Shown here: positions 1-8,901 of the stretch, one piece after another | How positions within the stretch are numbered: position 1 is the first letter of the stretch | Layout: every line of letters begins with the position of its first letter | From: Eubacterium sp. | GTDB taxonomy: Bacteria; Bacillota; Clostridia; Oscillospirales; Acutalibacteraceae | Assembly (NCBI GenBank): GCA_014465955.1 | Contig: JACTVT010000001.1 | Coordinates: 1-64,000 of the forward strand | Length of the DNA: 64,000 nt | Direction of reading: 5' to 3' | Program-made: the position numbers and the translations under genes | Notes under the pieces: generated by a model | Told to the model about the DNA's origin: nothing | Seen by the model: the letters and a program-made list of their open reading frames with translations, nothing else | Database searches by the model: none

Positions 1-44
1 TGTAATATCGATATTTCAAATTTTTAGAAATGAGGTAATTCTTT

Positions 45-1250
45 ATGGGAAAAGATTTAAAAGGAAAGGAAATAGGTAAAGGTCTTCATCAAAGAAAAGA
101 CGGCAGATATGAGGCGAGAGCACAGATTAATGGAAAAACCATAGATATTTGTCATAAAAGTATAACTGCTTTAAGAAAAATATTTGAAGAAGAAAAAGCA
201 AAAACATTAAGAGATGAATGTAATTACAGACCAAATGAAACATTGTTATCTTGGTATAATGAATGGTTTGAAAAATGTAAAGCACCGCAATTAAAAAATG
301 AATTATGTGCAAAAAAGTATGATGCAAAAATCAAGAATACATATTTATCTATTCTTGGTGAGAAAAAACTTGAGTATTTATCTCAGTTAGATATTCAACA
401 GGCTACTAATGAACTTATAGCAAAAGGTTATGTTCAAAGAACATTGGAGGAGGCTTTAAGTGCCATCAAACAATGTATAGATGCTGCTATTGCTAATAAA
501 ATAATGCAGCATAATGTGTGTCTTGGTGTATGTGTAAAAGATGCTAAACCTATTGCCGAGCGTAGAGTCCTTGAACATTGGGAACAGGATTTATTTATAT
601 CTCAGATTAAAGGAACATTTTATTACGAGCCATATATGATTCTGATGCTTACAGGAATGAGGATAGGGGAGTTTTCTGCATTGAGATGGAGTGATATAGA
701 TTTTTATAAAAAAGAAATTTATATTAAACGCTCGATGTCAACTGCATATATAGATGGTATAAAATATGAAGAGATAACTTCTCCTAAAACAATATCAGGC
801 TTCAGAACGATACCATTCTTTAGTAATGTGGAACAATTATTTAAGGATTGGAGAGATAAGCAAAGTATTTGTAAAAGTAAAATGGGAAAGAGATGGAGAG
901 CCAAAGAAGAATTCGGTGATTTGGTTTTCACTACAAAATATGGCTCTCCCTTAACAAGATATGCTTTAGCTCACACTACACAACTCATAGTTAAGAATAT
1001 GCGTGCTATTGAAGGATATAATGCTCAAAATGAAGGTCGAGAGCCAAGATTTATTGATAATATATATCCACACGCATTTAGACACACTTTTGCTACAAGA
1101 TGTTTTGAGAAAAAGATGGAGCCGTATTTTGTTCAAAAGATTATGGGACATGCTAATTACAGTACAACATTATCCTATACTCATATATTAGAAAATAAGT
1201 CCAATATGGAAAAAATGAAAGGTGAGGACTTACTCGGATTAGTCTCATAA
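45..1250 (+). CDS. Tyrosine recombinase / phage-type integrase
   Basis: Site-specific recombinase of the lambda-integrase family, 401 aa. It has an N-terminal arm-binding AP2-like region (about 1-60), a SAM-like core-binding domain (about 65-165) and a C-terminal catalytic domain. The catalytic residues are visible: Arg206 (TGMRIGE), His343 and Arg346 (HAFRH), His369 (GHANYS) and the nucleophile Tyr378 (SYTH). Length is normal for integrases of conjugative elements and phages in Firmicutes. The gene is visibly more A+T-rich than its neighbours, which suggests recent transfer. It probably marks the right end of an integrated element lying to the left of the window; no excisionase or attachment site could be identified. 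Confidence 0.93.
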   Translation: MGKDLKGKEIGKGLHQRKDGRYEARAQINGKTIDICHKSITALRKIFEEEKAKTLRDECNYRPNETLLSWYNEWFEKCKAPQLKNELCAKKYDAKIKNTYLSILGEKKLEYLSQLDIQQATNELIAKGYVQRTLEEALSAIKQCIDAAIANKIMQHNVCLGVCVKDAKPIAERRVLEHWEQDLFISQIKGTFYYEPYMILMLTGMRIGEFSALRWSDIDFYKKEIYIKRSMSTAYIDGIKYEEITSPKTISGFRTIPFFSNVEQLFKDWRDKQSICKSKMGKRWRAKEEFGDLVFTTKYGSPLTRYALAHTTQLIVKNMRAIEGYNAQNEGREPRFIDNIYPHAFRHTFATRCFEKKMEPYFVQKIMGHANYSTTLSYTHILENKSNMEKMKGEDLLGLVS

Positions 1251-1266
1251 TTGCTGACGGTATTTG

Positions 1267-1296
1267 TTGACAGCAGTTGTTAATTTATGATATCAT
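1267..1296 (+). promoter_or_regulatory. Promoter candidate after the integrase
   Basis: TTGACA (1267-1272) and TATCAT (1291-1296) are separated by 18 bases. No open reading frame follows before the terminator at 1464-1492, so this could drive a non-coding transcript. Confidence 0.4.
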
Positions 1297-1302
1297 AATG
1301 TG

Positions 1303-1492
1303 GCAAAATAAGTTTTAAGGCAATGAAAATGAGATGCATTTAATCTGCACTTAAAACACACAAAGTCAAAATTGAGGCAGCCGATGAATTAAATGTTGCG
1401 GACACACCGAGTTTAAGCCGAATTTGAAATTTTTTTTGCAATTCAGATAAATGGTTAATATTTAACGGCTGTCGAAAGACAGCCGTTTTTTT
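1303..1492 (+). ncRNA. Possible small RNA between promoter and terminator
   Basis: A stretch of about 190 bases runs from just after a sigma-A-like promoter to a perfect GC-rich hairpin with a T-run, and has no reading frame. This arrangement is typical of a stand-alone small RNA. I do not recognise a known RNA family in it. It may instead be a decayed gene remnant or an element junction. Confidence 0.28.
1464..1492 (+). terminator. Intrinsic terminator
   Basis: The arms AACGGCTGTC and GACAGCCGTT close a GAAA tetraloop and are followed by a run of T. The stem is perfect at 10 bp. Confidence 0.85.
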
Positions 1493-1506
1493 ATAGTAAG
1501 AATTAA

Positions 1507-1533
1507 GTAGGGGTCGGCGTCCTCGACGACCCG
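1507..1533 (+). repeat. GTAGGG hairpin repeat
   Basis: Member of the dispersed family. It begins GTAGGG, has arms GGGTCG/CGACCC, and ends in CCG. Confidence 0.7.
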
Positions 1534-1609
1534 TTTTAATAAAGGCAGAGTATTTATGAAAGCAGTTCTTATTAACGGCAGTGCATTTGGTTTTAATCGT
1601 TAATTTTTG

Positions 1610-1638
1610 TTGCAATTCGGTGCATGTTATGCTATATA
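1610..1638 (+). promoter_or_regulatory. Promoter of the phosphoesterase gene
   Basis: TTGCAA (1610-1615), a 17-base spacer and TATATA (1633-1638) lie about 50 bases before the start codon. The start codon is preceded by an AAAGGG ribosome-binding site. Confidence 0.5.
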
Positions 1639-1687
1639 TGAAGTAGCAGATATTTTTTATTAAAAATTTAGAAAAGGGTGCTGAGTT

Positions 1688-2620
1688 ATGAGCCGTATTT
1701 TAAAAATTATAGCATCAGTTCTGGCAGTGTTTATTTTTTCTTCATCAGGTGAAATTGCGTCATATGAACCTCTTGACAGTGATAATCTTAAATTGAATTT
1801 TACGGTTATTTCAGACGGTCATATAGAAGGCAATAATTCCCAAAGGCATAAAAATTACGGTGAGGCGTTTTGTGATATGGCAAGTGCCGAAGAAATAAGC
1901 AAAGCGCTTGTTATGGTAGGGGATAATACTATGAACGGTCAGGGCATTGAAGAGGCTATGCTTTACGGTCTTATGAATAAATATAATAAGATTGAAAATG
2001 TGCTTATGGCTGTCGGCAATCACGAGGTTTGCAGAGATGATACTGATTTTGAAAAACTTGAAAAGCGTTTTATAAAATATAACAATGCTTTTCTTGAACA
2101 TAAAATTGATAAACTTTATCACAGTCAGGTGATTGACGGTTACCATTTTATAATTCTTGCAACAGACCGCAATTCGGGCGTTGAACAGTATATTTCAGAC
2201 GAGCAGTTTGAGTGGCTTGACAATGAACTGAAAACGGCGGCTGAAAGCGGAAATCCCGTGTTTGTTTTTAACCATTGGCCTATGAACGACATTTTTTCAC
2301 AGGTTTGGCCAGAGGGTCACGTAGGTGAGCAGAGCGAACGCCTTCATCAGGTTTTGACAAAATATGACAGCAGAATTTTTCTTTTTACGGGTCATCTTCA
2401 TATGGGCATTTTTGAAAATGATTACGGCATTAAGGAAGACGGTAAAATTACATATATCAACGTGCCTTCGTTTGGCTCGGAAAATGACGACGGCGACGCA
2501 GATGTTCAGGACACGGGAATGGGTTTGCAGGTTGAGGTTTATGATACACAGTTAGTTGTAAGAATACGCAATTTCGTAACCCATCAATGGACCGATTATG
2601 AATATCATTTTGATATTTAA
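1688..2620 (+). CDS. Secreted calcineurin-like metallophosphoesterase
   Basis: A 310-aa protein with an N-terminal hydrophobic segment (about 5-19) that looks like a signal peptide, so it probably acts outside the membrane. The calcineurin-like metal motifs are in order: SDGH (Asp43, His45), GDN (Asp79), GNHE (Asn111, His112), a NHW motif near residue 197 and GHLH near 236. The family hydrolyses phosphomonoesters or phosphodiesters at a dinuclear metal site; the substrate cannot be told from sequence. It is followed after 48 bases by an SGNH hydrolase and may share its transcript. The first motif has Gly where many relatives have Thr or Ser, which is a minor variation. Confidence 0.85.
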   Translation: MSRILKIIASVLAVFIFSSSGEIASYEPLDSDNLKLNFTVISDGHIEGNNSQRHKNYGEAFCDMASAEEISKALVMVGDNTMNGQGIEEAMLYGLMNKYNKIENVLMAVGNHEVCRDDTDFEKLEKRFIKYNNAFLEHKIDKLYHSQVIDGYHFIILATDRNSGVEQYISDEQFEWLDNELKTAAESGNPVFVFNHWPMNDIFSQVWPEGHVGEQSERLHQVLTKYDSRIFLFTGHLHMGIFENDYGIKEDGKITYINVPSFGSENDDGDADVQDTGMGLQVEVYDTQLVVRIRNFVTHQWTDYEYHFDI

Positions 2621-2668
2621 ACGGTAAATTGATTGAATTTTAAAATGTTTTAAAGGCTGAGGATAAAG

Positions 2669-3298
2669 ATGATTGAGATTAAAGACGGTGACAGTATTTT
2701 ATTTTTGGGTGACAGTATAACGGATATAAAATTCAACAGACAGTTTTCATATAAAATTCACGGCGCAAATATTTATGCTCTTCAAACAGCGAAAAGCCTT
2801 AAAAAGAAACATAAAAAATTAAAATTTTTTTATAAAGGTATTGCGTCAGACAGAACATATCTTGTTTATGACAGACTGACCAAAGACTGCATAAATCTGA
2901 AACCCGATATAATTGTTATGCTGATTGGTGTAAACGATGCGTGGGAGCATTATGTGCCCGATCAGTATCCGCCTCTTGTAAGACCTATGAAACCGCATAT
3001 GCGTGAAATATACAGGCGGCTGAAAGCAGAACTTCCGAATACACGATTGCTTGTTCTTTTGCCGTTTCTGATTGACACAATGCCTGAAAAAGCACCGTTT
3101 CATAAAATTCTTGATGAATACAGGCAGGTGCTTGCAGATATGGCGCATGATAACGGCGCCGAAATAATAGATTTACAGGCAGTGTTTTATGATGCCGAGC
3201 GGGAGATTCCGCCTGCAAAACTTGCCGTTGACGGTGTGCACCCTACAAATCTGGGGCATAAGATTATTGCAGATGAAATTTTGAAAGTGTTAAAATAG
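2669..3298 (+). CDS. SGNH/GDSL-family hydrolase
   Basis: Single-domain esterase or acetylhydrolase of the SGNH fold, 209 aa, with no signal peptide. Block I is FLGDSITD with nucleophile Ser16, block III is the GVND motif (Asn near residue 91), and block V is DGVHP with Asp188 and His191. Relatives deacetylate sugars or act as lysophospholipase-type esterases; the actual substrate is unknown. A GAGG-type ribosome-binding site precedes the ATG. It is the first of three closely packed genes (this one, YjbR-like, HAD phosphatase) that are probably co-transcribed. Confidence 0.85.
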   Translation: MIEIKDGDSILFLGDSITDIKFNRQFSYKIHGANIYALQTAKSLKKKHKKLKFFYKGIASDRTYLVYDRLTKDCINLKPDIIVMLIGVNDAWEHYVPDQYPPLVRPMKPHMREIYRRLKAELPNTRLLVLLPFLIDTMPEKAPFHKILDEYRQVLADMAHDNGAEIIDLQAVFYDAEREIPPAKLAVDGVHPTNLGHKIIADEILKVLK

Positions 3299-3307
3299 GT
3301 GAACTGT

Positions 3308-3676
3308 ATGACTCCCCGTGATTTTATAGATTACTGCCTTTTAAAAACAGGCGCATATGAGGATTATCCATTTGGTCTTGAAACCACAATAATAAAGGTT
3401 GAGGGCAAAATTTTTGCGCAGTTTTTTAAACTTGACGGCAAGGATACGGCAACATTTAATGCTGACAGGTTGACAAGCGAATTTTACAGAGCGCAGTACC
3501 CGAATACAGTGGTAAGAGGGTGGCACTGCCCGCCTGTTCAGCAGCCTTATTTTAATACACTTCCGCTTGACGGCACACTTGATGATACGGTTATAAAAGA
3601 AATGATTGATAACAGTTATAATTATGTTGTTTCAAAACTGCCGAAGTATAAGCAGAAGGAACTGAAAAAGATTTAA
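3308..3676 (+). CDS. MmcQ/YjbR family protein
   Basis: A 122-aa protein of the CyaY-like fold family called MmcQ/YjbR, often annotated as DNA-binding although its biochemical role is poorly defined. The family pattern is visible: an N-terminal region with the motif YPFG, then a central strand-rich segment, then the W-H-C-P stretch near residue 77. I prefer the ATG at 3308 over the GTG at 3299, because the AGGTG ribosome-binding site (3297-3301) sits at proper distance from it and would overlap the GTG. It abuts the SGNH hydrolase gene. Confidence 0.8.
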   Translation: MTPRDFIDYCLLKTGAYEDYPFGLETTIIKVEGKIFAQFFKLDGKDTATFNADRLTSEFYRAQYPNTVVRGWHCPPVQQPYFNTLPLDGTLDDTVIKEMIDNSYNYVVSKLPKYKQKELKKI

Positions 3677-3686
3677 GGAGAAGTTT

Positions 3687-4502
3687 ATGAGAACGCTTTA
3701 TGTATCGGATTTGGACGGAACACTTTTAAACAGCAGTCAGACAACTTCTGATTACACCAATACTGTAATAAATAGTTTGGTCGAAAAAGGCGTTCTTTTT
3801 TCTTTTGCAACTGCACGCAGTCATTCCACTGTCGGCAAGGTTGCAGGCGGAATATCAGTCAGTATACCGATTTCAGTTTATAATGGCACATTTATAGCGG
3901 ATAATTTAACCGGAGAAAGGCTTGTTTCAAACTTTTTTGAAAATGATATAAAAAATCTTATTTCCGATTTGCTTTCCTGTGGTATATACCCAGTGGTATA
4001 CAGTATTATTAACGGTGAGGAAAAATTTTCTTACATTAAGAATAAATGCAGTGACGGGCAGAAAAGTTTTATTGAGTCACGCAAAGGTGATAAGCGTGAT
4101 AATCCAGTTTGCAGTGAAACAGATTTGTTTTGCGGTAAAATTTTTTATGTTTCCTGTATCGGCGAGAAAAAGCATCTTTTTCCGTTTTATAATAAGTATA
4201 AAGAAAAGTATGATTGCTTTTTTCAAAAGGATATTTGTTGCGGTCCGTACTGGCTTGAATTTATGCCGAAAAATTCATCTAAGGCTGATGGAGTTCTTCG
4301 GTTGAAAAGGTTTTTGAACTGTGATAGAATTGTTGCTTTCGGTGATGGACTTAATGACATTGATATGTTTAAAATTGCAGATGAATGTTATGCGGTTTCT
4401 AATGCTGAAGATGAATTAAAAGCACTTGCAACAGGTGTTATAGAAAGTAATGATGATGACGGAGTTGCAAAATGGCTTTCAGAGAATGTGGTAATAAAAT
4501 AA
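3687..4502 (+). CDS. Cof-type HAD-IIB phosphatase
   Basis: Haloacid-dehalogenase superfamily hydrolase of subclass IIB (Cof/YbiV type), 271 aa, the usual length. Motif I is DLDGTLL near residue 9, motif II is the conserved TAR stretch near 37, and motif IV is GDGLNDIDM near residue 222. The C2-type cap lies between motifs II and III. Family members dephosphorylate sugar phosphates, pyridoxal phosphate or flavin precursors. The partner genes give no substrate. The ribosome-binding site AAGGAG lies directly before the ATG. Confidence 0.88.
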   Translation: MRTLYVSDLDGTLLNSSQTTSDYTNTVINSLVEKGVLFSFATARSHSTVGKVAGGISVSIPISVYNGTFIADNLTGERLVSNFFENDIKNLISDLLSCGIYPVVYSIINGEEKFSYIKNKCSDGQKSFIESRKGDKRDNPVCSETDLFCGKIFYVSCIGEKKHLFPFYNKYKEKYDCFFQKDICCGPYWLEFMPKNSSKADGVLRLKRFLNCDRIVAFGDGLNDIDMFKIADECYAVSNAEDELKALATGVIESNDDDGVAKWLSENVVIK

Positions 4503-4526
4503 TTTGATAAAATTTTAACATTTTAC

Positions 4527-4555
4527 TTTACAAATCGAAATTTATATTGTATATT
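4527..4555 (+). promoter_or_regulatory. Promoter of the pantothenate/CoA operon
   Basis: TTTACA (4527-4532), a 17-base spacer and TATATT (4550-4555). A leader of about 105 bases follows before the first gene. It carries GGTAT/ATACC arms and a T-run at 4613-4619 that could form an attenuator. Confidence 0.55.
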
Positions 4556-4667
4556 ATTGGCGGATGGTATTCTGATGAAACCGTACCGTGCTTAATATTT
4601 TATTCATACCGAGTTTTTTTGAAACCTGCAGCGTTTGTGCGTGGGATTTTGAGCAGATGGGAGTGGT

Positions 4668-5528
4668 ATGATGAATTATGGAAATCTGTCAATCGGGTTT
4701 ATTGGTGCGGGCAGGGTCTCAGTGACTCTTGGCCGCTGTTTTTATGAGAAAAAACTGCCTGTTTCGGGTTATTTCAGCAAAACTTTTGAGCATGCGGCAG
4801 AGGCGGGCAATTTTACACACAGCCGTGCTTTTCGCACTGCCGAAGAACTTGCAGGCAATAGTGATATTATTTTTATAACCGTTCCTGACGGTGAGATATA
4901 TAATATATATAAAGACCTGAAAAAATACGATATTCGGAATAAAATATTATGTCACTGCAGCGGTGCAATGTCTGCAAAGGTTTTTGAAGATATTGAGAGC
5001 ACGGGCGCTTACGGCTTTTCCGTGCATCCTGCATATGCGTTCGGTGATAAATGGAATTCTTATAAAGAACTCGGCAGTGCTTTCTTTACTGTTGAGGGCA
5101 ATCGTGAAAAAATGCCTGTGATAACGGGAATTCTTGATATTCTCGGCAATCCGTATCAGGTTATCACGGCAGAGAATAAGTATAAATATCACGCCTCGCT
5201 GACTATGGCAAGCAATTGCGTTGCCGCACTTTATAACATTGCCGAAAATCTGCTCGGTGACTGCGGCTTTTCGGATGAAACGGCTCAAAGCGTGCTTAAT
5301 CCGCTCTTTCTGAACAATGCAAAGAACATTTGCCAAATAGGCTGCAAAAATGCGCTGACGGGCGCTGTAGACCGAAATGATATAACCACCGTGCATGAGC
5401 ATTTGTCTGTTCTTGATGATGATACGCTTGCTGTTTACCGCCTTTTGTCGGGCGAGTTGATAAAGATTGCAAAGCAGAAATATCCTGACAGGGATTACAG
5501 CGATTTGGAAAATTTACTTGGGAGTTAA
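4668..5528 (+). CDS. Rossmann/DUF2520 dehydrogenase, likely ketopantoate reductase
   Basis: A 286-aa NAD(P)-binding protein. The N-terminal Rossmann domain starts with GFIGAGRV (residues about 10-17), and the C-terminal helical part corresponds to DUF2520. It sits four bases before panB and leads the pan-coa operon, exactly where a ketopantoate reductase is needed, and no classical panE is present. The PanG type of ketopantoate reductase described in Francisella is of this general build, so I infer reduction of 2-dehydropantoate to pantoate. This rests on context and fold, not on a catalytic signature. The start is an ATG-ATG pair behind a GGGAG site. Confidence 0.72.
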   Translation: MMNYGNLSIGFIGAGRVSVTLGRCFYEKKLPVSGYFSKTFEHAAEAGNFTHSRAFRTAEELAGNSDIIFITVPDGEIYNIYKDLKKYDIRNKILCHCSGAMSAKVFEDIESTGAYGFSVHPAYAFGDKWNSYKELGSAFFTVEGNREKMPVITGILDILGNPYQVITAENKYKYHASLTMASNCVAALYNIAENLLGDCGFSDETAQSVLNPLFLNNAKNICQIGCKNALTGAVDRNDITTVHEHLSVLDDDTLAVYRLLSGELIKIAKQKYPDRDYSDLENLLGS

Positions 5529-5531
5529 CAT

Positions 5532-6359
5532 ATGAAAAATACAGTTTTAACATTTGCAAAGGCAAAAAAGGAAAATACAAAAATTTCTATGCTTACGGCA
5601 TATGATTATTCAACGGCAAAACTGATTAATGATGCAGGTATAAATTCTATTCTTGTGGGTGATTCGCTCGGCAACGTTGTGCTCGGATATGAGGACACTG
5701 TTTCCGTAACTATGGAGGATATGATACATCACACTGCGGCAGTATCACGTGGCGCAAAAGATGCTCTTGTTGTTGCCGATATGCCGTTTATGTCTTACCA
5801 GACGTCTGTTTATGATGCAGTTGTAAACGCAGGCAGACTGATGAAGGAGGGCAGGGCAAACGCCGTTAAACTTGAGGGCGGCAAAGAGGTCTGCCCGCAG
5901 ATTAAGGCAATTGTGGATGCAGGAATTCCCGTTTGCGCTCATATCGGTTTAACGCCGCAGTCCGTCAATGCTTTCGGCGGTCACAGAGTTCAGGGCAAAA
6001 CACAGGAAACGGCGCAGAAACTGATTGATGATGCCCTTGCTGTTCAGCAGGCAGGCGCATTTGCAGTTGTTATCGAGGCTGTGCCCGAAAAACTTGCAAC
6101 GCTTGTTACCGAAAAACTGGATATTGTTACAATCGGTATCGGCGCAGGAAACGGTTGTGACGGTCAGGTGCTTGTTTATCAGGATATGCTCGGAATGTTT
6201 TCCGATTTTACGCCGAAATTTGTTAAGCGCTATGCAAATATCGGCGAAATGATGACAGAGGCTTTCAAAAAGTATGACGAAGAGGTTAAAAGCACTGCTT
6301 TTCCGTCAGCCGAGCATACATATAAAATAGATGATGAAGTGATTGAAAAGTTGTATTGA
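5532..6359 (+). CDS. panB: 3-methyl-2-oxobutanoate hydroxymethyltransferase
   Basis: PanB, 275 aa, the first committed step of pantothenate synthesis: it transfers a hydroxymethyl group from methylene-tetrahydrofolate to alpha-ketoisovalerate. Conserved blocks are visible: the N-terminal [15 protein letters not shown] with its metal-binding Asp, [18 protein letters not shown] and the C-terminal [12 protein letters not shown]. Length is normal. The gene follows the DUF2520 dehydrogenase after three bases, and a hairpin repeat separates it from panC. Confidence 0.97.
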   Translation: MKNTVLTFAKAKKENTKISMLTAYDYSTAKLINDAGINSILVGDSLGNVVLGYEDTVSVTMEDMIHHTAAVSRGAKDALVVADMPFMSYQTSVYDAVVNAGRLMKEGRANAVKLEGGKEVCPQIKAIVDAGIPVCAHIGLTPQSVNAFGGHRVQGKTQETAQKLIDDALAVQQAGAFAVVIEAVPEKLATLVTEKLDIVTIGIGAGNGCDGQVLVYQDMLGMFSDFTPKFVKRYANIGEMMTEAFKKYDEEVKSTAFPSAEHTYKIDDEVIEKLY

Positions 6360-6366
6360 TAATTTT

Positions 6367-6393
6367 GTAGGGTGCGGCGTCCTCGACGCACCG
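6367..6393 (+). repeat. GTAGGG hairpin repeat between panB and panC
   Basis: Arms GGTGCG/CGCACC inside the operon. A T-run follows, so it might weakly attenuate transcription into panC. Confidence 0.7.
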
Positions 6394-6422
6394 TTTTTAA
6401 AAATATATAAATAGGTGAAAAT

Positions 6423-7274
6423 ATGATTAAAATAGTACACACAATTGAAGAAGTAAGAACACAGGTAAAAGAGTGGAGAAAAAACGGTGAATCAGTCGGT
6501 TTGGTTCCTACTATGGGCTATCTTCACGAGGGTCATCAGAGCCTTATAAAAAAATCGGTTGAGCAGAACGACAAAACGGTTGTAAGCGTTTTCGTAAACC
6601 CGATGCAGTTCGCTCCTACCGAAGATTTGGAAAGTTACCCGAGGGATTTGAATGCAGATGCAGAACTTTGTACCGAAACAGGCGCAGACCTTATTTTCAA
6701 TCCCGAGCCTGAAGAAATGTATAAAAACGGTTTCTGCTCATTTGTTGATATGATTGGTCCTACCGCTGAACTCTGCGGAAAAAGCAGACCTATTCATTTC
6801 AGAGGCGTCTGCACTGTTGTAAGCAAACTTTTCAATATCGTTCAGCCTGACAGGGCATATTTCGGTCAGAAGGATGCTCAGCAGTTAGCAGTTATCAAAA
6901 GAATGGTTCTTGACCTGAATGTGCCGATTGAAATTGTCGGATGCCCGATTATCCGTGAAGATGACGGACTTGCAAAGAGTTCAAGAAATACATATCTGAA
7001 TGATGAAGAACGCAAAGCGGCGCTCATTCTCAGCAAAACTATCTTTATGGGTAAAAAACTTGTTGAAGACGGTCTGACAGATGCAAAAGAACTTGTCCGC
7101 CTGATGAAAGAAAATATTGAAACAGAGCCGCTTGCAAAGATTGATTATGTTGAGGTAGTTGACTTTAACGATATTTCAATCAAGGATGAGATTTCGGATA
7201 ATACGCTTGTTGCAATGGCTGTTTATATCGGCAAAACAAGGCTTATAGATAATTTTATTGTGGAGAAAATTTAG
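6423..7274 (+). CDS. panC: Pantothenate synthetase
   Basis: Pantoate-beta-alanine ligase, 283 aa. It forms pantothenate from pantoate, beta-alanine and ATP via pantoyl-adenylate. The nucleotidyltransferase signature [10 protein letters not shown] lies near residue 30. The pantoate-binding FVNPMQF and the KMSKS-like KSSRNTYL near residue 185 are intact, as is the GQKDAQQ block. It follows panB after 63 bases that hold one hairpin repeat, and it ends just before panD. Confidence 0.97.
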   Translation: MIKIVHTIEEVRTQVKEWRKNGESVGLVPTMGYLHEGHQSLIKKSVEQNDKTVVSVFVNPMQFAPTEDLESYPRDLNADAELCTETGADLIFNPEPEEMYKNGFCSFVDMIGPTAELCGKSRPIHFRGVCTVVSKLFNIVQPDRAYFGQKDAQQLAVIKRMVLDLNVPIEIVGCPIIREDDGLAKSSRNTYLNDEERKAALILSKTIFMGKKLVEDGLTDAKELVRLMKENIETEPLAKIDYVEVVDFNDISIKDEISDNTLVAMAVYIGKTRLIDNFIVEKI

Positions 7275-7278
7275 TGCT

Positions 7279-7668
7279 ATGTTAGTTAATATGCTTAAAG
7301 GTAAAATTCACCGTGCAAAGGTTGTGCAGGCAGAGCTTGATTATGTCGGCAGTATTACTGTTGATGAGGATTTGCTTGATGCTGCGGGAATTCATGAATA
7401 CGAAAAGGTGCAGATTGTTGATATCAATAACGGCAGTCGTTTTGAAACCTATACTATTGCAGGCGAGCGGGGAAGTGGCTTAATCTGCCTGAACGGCGCC
7501 GCCGCACGTCAGGTGCAGACGGGTGATAAAATTATTATTATGGCATATGCCGTTATGGACGAGAAGGAAATCAAAGCCAATCCGCCGAAAGTTGTTTTTG
7601 TTGATGATAATAACAAAATTGTCCGCACCACAAGATACGAAAAGCACGGCTTGTTGCAGGATATGTAG
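7279..7668 (+). CDS. panD: Aspartate 1-decarboxylase precursor
   Basis: Pyruvoyl-dependent enzyme that makes beta-alanine from aspartate, 129 aa. The self-cleavage site Gly24-Ser25 is visible in YVGSITVD, followed by the DAAGI and [13 protein letters not shown] blocks. I chose the ATG at 7279 because from there the N-terminus ([14 protein letters not shown]) aligns position for position with the E. coli enzyme and a GGAG site lies upstream; an in-frame GTG at 7258 overlaps panC. With panB and panC this completes pantothenate synthesis. Confidence 0.96.
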   Translation: MLVNMLKGKIHRAKVVQAELDYVGSITVDEDLLDAAGIHEYEKVQIVDINNGSRFETYTIAGERGSGLICLNGAAARQVQTGDKIIIMAYAVMDEKEIKANPPKVVFVDDNNKIVRTTRYEKHGLLQDM

Positions 7669-7677
7669 GTGAATATT

Positions 7678-8901
7678 ATGCTGAATGGAAAAACGGTGGT
7701 TCTGGGTGTTACGGGAAGCATTGCCGCTTATAAAATGGCAAATGTTGCAAGTGCCCTCGTTAAAGAGGGTGCCGACGTTCACGTTGTAATGACAAAGAAT
7801 GCCACTAATTTTATTAACCCCATAACCTTTGAAACACTTACAAATAACAAATGCCTTGTTGATACTTTTGACAGGAATTTTCAGTTTCACGTAGCACATG
7901 TGTCTTTGTCGCAAAAGGCAGATGTGTTTATGATTGCGCCTGCATCTGCCAATATAATCGGCAAACTTGCAAACGGTATTGCTGATGATATGCTCAGCAC
8001 AATGGCGCTTGCCGCAAGTTGCAAAATTATTGTTGCGCCTGCAATGAATACGCATATGTATGAAAATAAAATCGTGCAGGATAACTTAGATAAACTGAAA
8101 AAATTCGGCTTTGAGGTTATAGAGCCTGCGGCAGGCAGACTTGCCTGCGGTGACGTCGGTGCAGGAAAACTGCCGGGTGAGAATATTCTGCTTGATTATA
8201 TCCGCCGTGAAATTGAGTTTCCGAAAGATATGGCAGGTCTTAAAGTGCTCGTCACGGCAGGACCTACTGTTGAAAAAATTGATCCCGTGCGCTATATTAC
8301 AAATCATTCAAGCGGCAAAATGGGTTACGCAGTGGCTGAAATTGCCTCAAAAAGAGGCGCCGATGTTACGCTGATTTCGGGTCCTGTTCATATTGAACCG
8401 CCTGCATTTGTGAAAACGGTTAACATTCAGTCTGCCGATGATATGTATAACGCAGTTATGGATAACCTTTCCGACTGTGACATTCTTGTTAAAGCCGCCG
8501 CGGTGGCGGATTATACCGTGCCCAATGCAAGCGATGAAAAAATCAAGAAAAAAAATGATGATTTAAGCCTTGCTCTTTCAAAAACCAAGGATATTTTAAA
8601 GGCGGTCGGAGAGCGTAAAACAGACAGGCAGATTATCTGTGGATTTTCTATGGAAACAAGCAATCTGATTGAAAATTCAAAGAAAAAACTTGTGTCCAAA
8701 AACTGCGATATGATTATTGCAAACAATCTGAAAGATGACGGCGCAGGCTTTGGTGTGGATACAAATAAGGTTACAATTATCACCGAAAATAATGCTGACA
8801 GTCTTGACGTTATGACAAAAAAAGAAACAGCCGAGAAGATACTTGACGCGGCGTTATCACTTCTGAAAAGTAAGAGGGAATGCGATGATTCTTGCAATTG
8901 A
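7678..8901 (+). CDS. coaBC: Bifunctional phosphopantothenoylcysteine synthetase/decarboxylase
   Basis: About 407 aa with two domains. The N-terminal CoaC flavoprotein decarboxylase shows GSIAAYK, the PAMN(TH)MY substrate clamp and the catalytic-Cys region LACGDVG. The C-terminal CoaB ligase shows AGPTVEKIDPVR, the NHSSGKMG motif and the conserved Lys in KIKKK. It converts 4'-phosphopantothenate plus cysteine to 4'-phosphopantetheine. The ATG at 7678 is preferred over the GTG at 7669, because the AGGTG site would overlap the latter. The 3' end overlaps coaX by 17 bases, which implies translational coupling. Confidence 0.97.
   Translation: MLNGKTVVLGVTGSIAAYKMANVASALVKEGADVHVVMTKNATNFINPITFETLTNNKCLVDTFDRNFQFHVAHVSLSQKADVFMIAPASANIIGKLANGIADDMLSTMALAASCKIIVAPAMNTHMYENKIVQDNLDKLKKFGFEVIEPAAGRLACGDVGAGKLPGENILLDYIRREIEFPKDMAGLKVLVTAGPTVEKIDPVRYITNHSSGKMGYAVAEIASKRGADVTLISGPVHIEPPAFVKTVNIQSADDMYNAVMDNLSDCDILVKAAAVADYTVPNASDEKIKKKNDDLSLALSKTKDILKAVGERKTDRQIICGFSMETSNLIENSKKKLVSKNCDMIIANNLKDDGAGFGVDTNKVTIITENNADSLDVMTKKETAEKILDAALSLLKSKRECDDSCN

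Larger units (their letters stand above)
1251..1687. other. Gene-free region with promoter, terminator and hairpin repeat
   Basis: This 437-base gap holds no convincing coding region. It contains a promoter-like pair just after the integrase, a perfect intrinsic terminator about 170 bases further on, one GTAGGG hairpin repeat, and the promoter of the phosphoesterase gene. The stretch from the promoter to the terminator could encode a small RNA. It could also be the junction (attR) region of the integrated element, but the other end is outside the window, so no direct repeat can be sought. Confidence 0.5.

Noticed and set aside
1340..1615. Minus-strand open frame in the gap after the integrase
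   Set aside because: It covers a terminator and a hairpin repeat and shows no domain or ribosome-binding site.
4547..4747. Short open frame in the pan-coa leader
   Set aside because: It overlaps the DUF2520 gene in another frame and has no ribosome-binding site.
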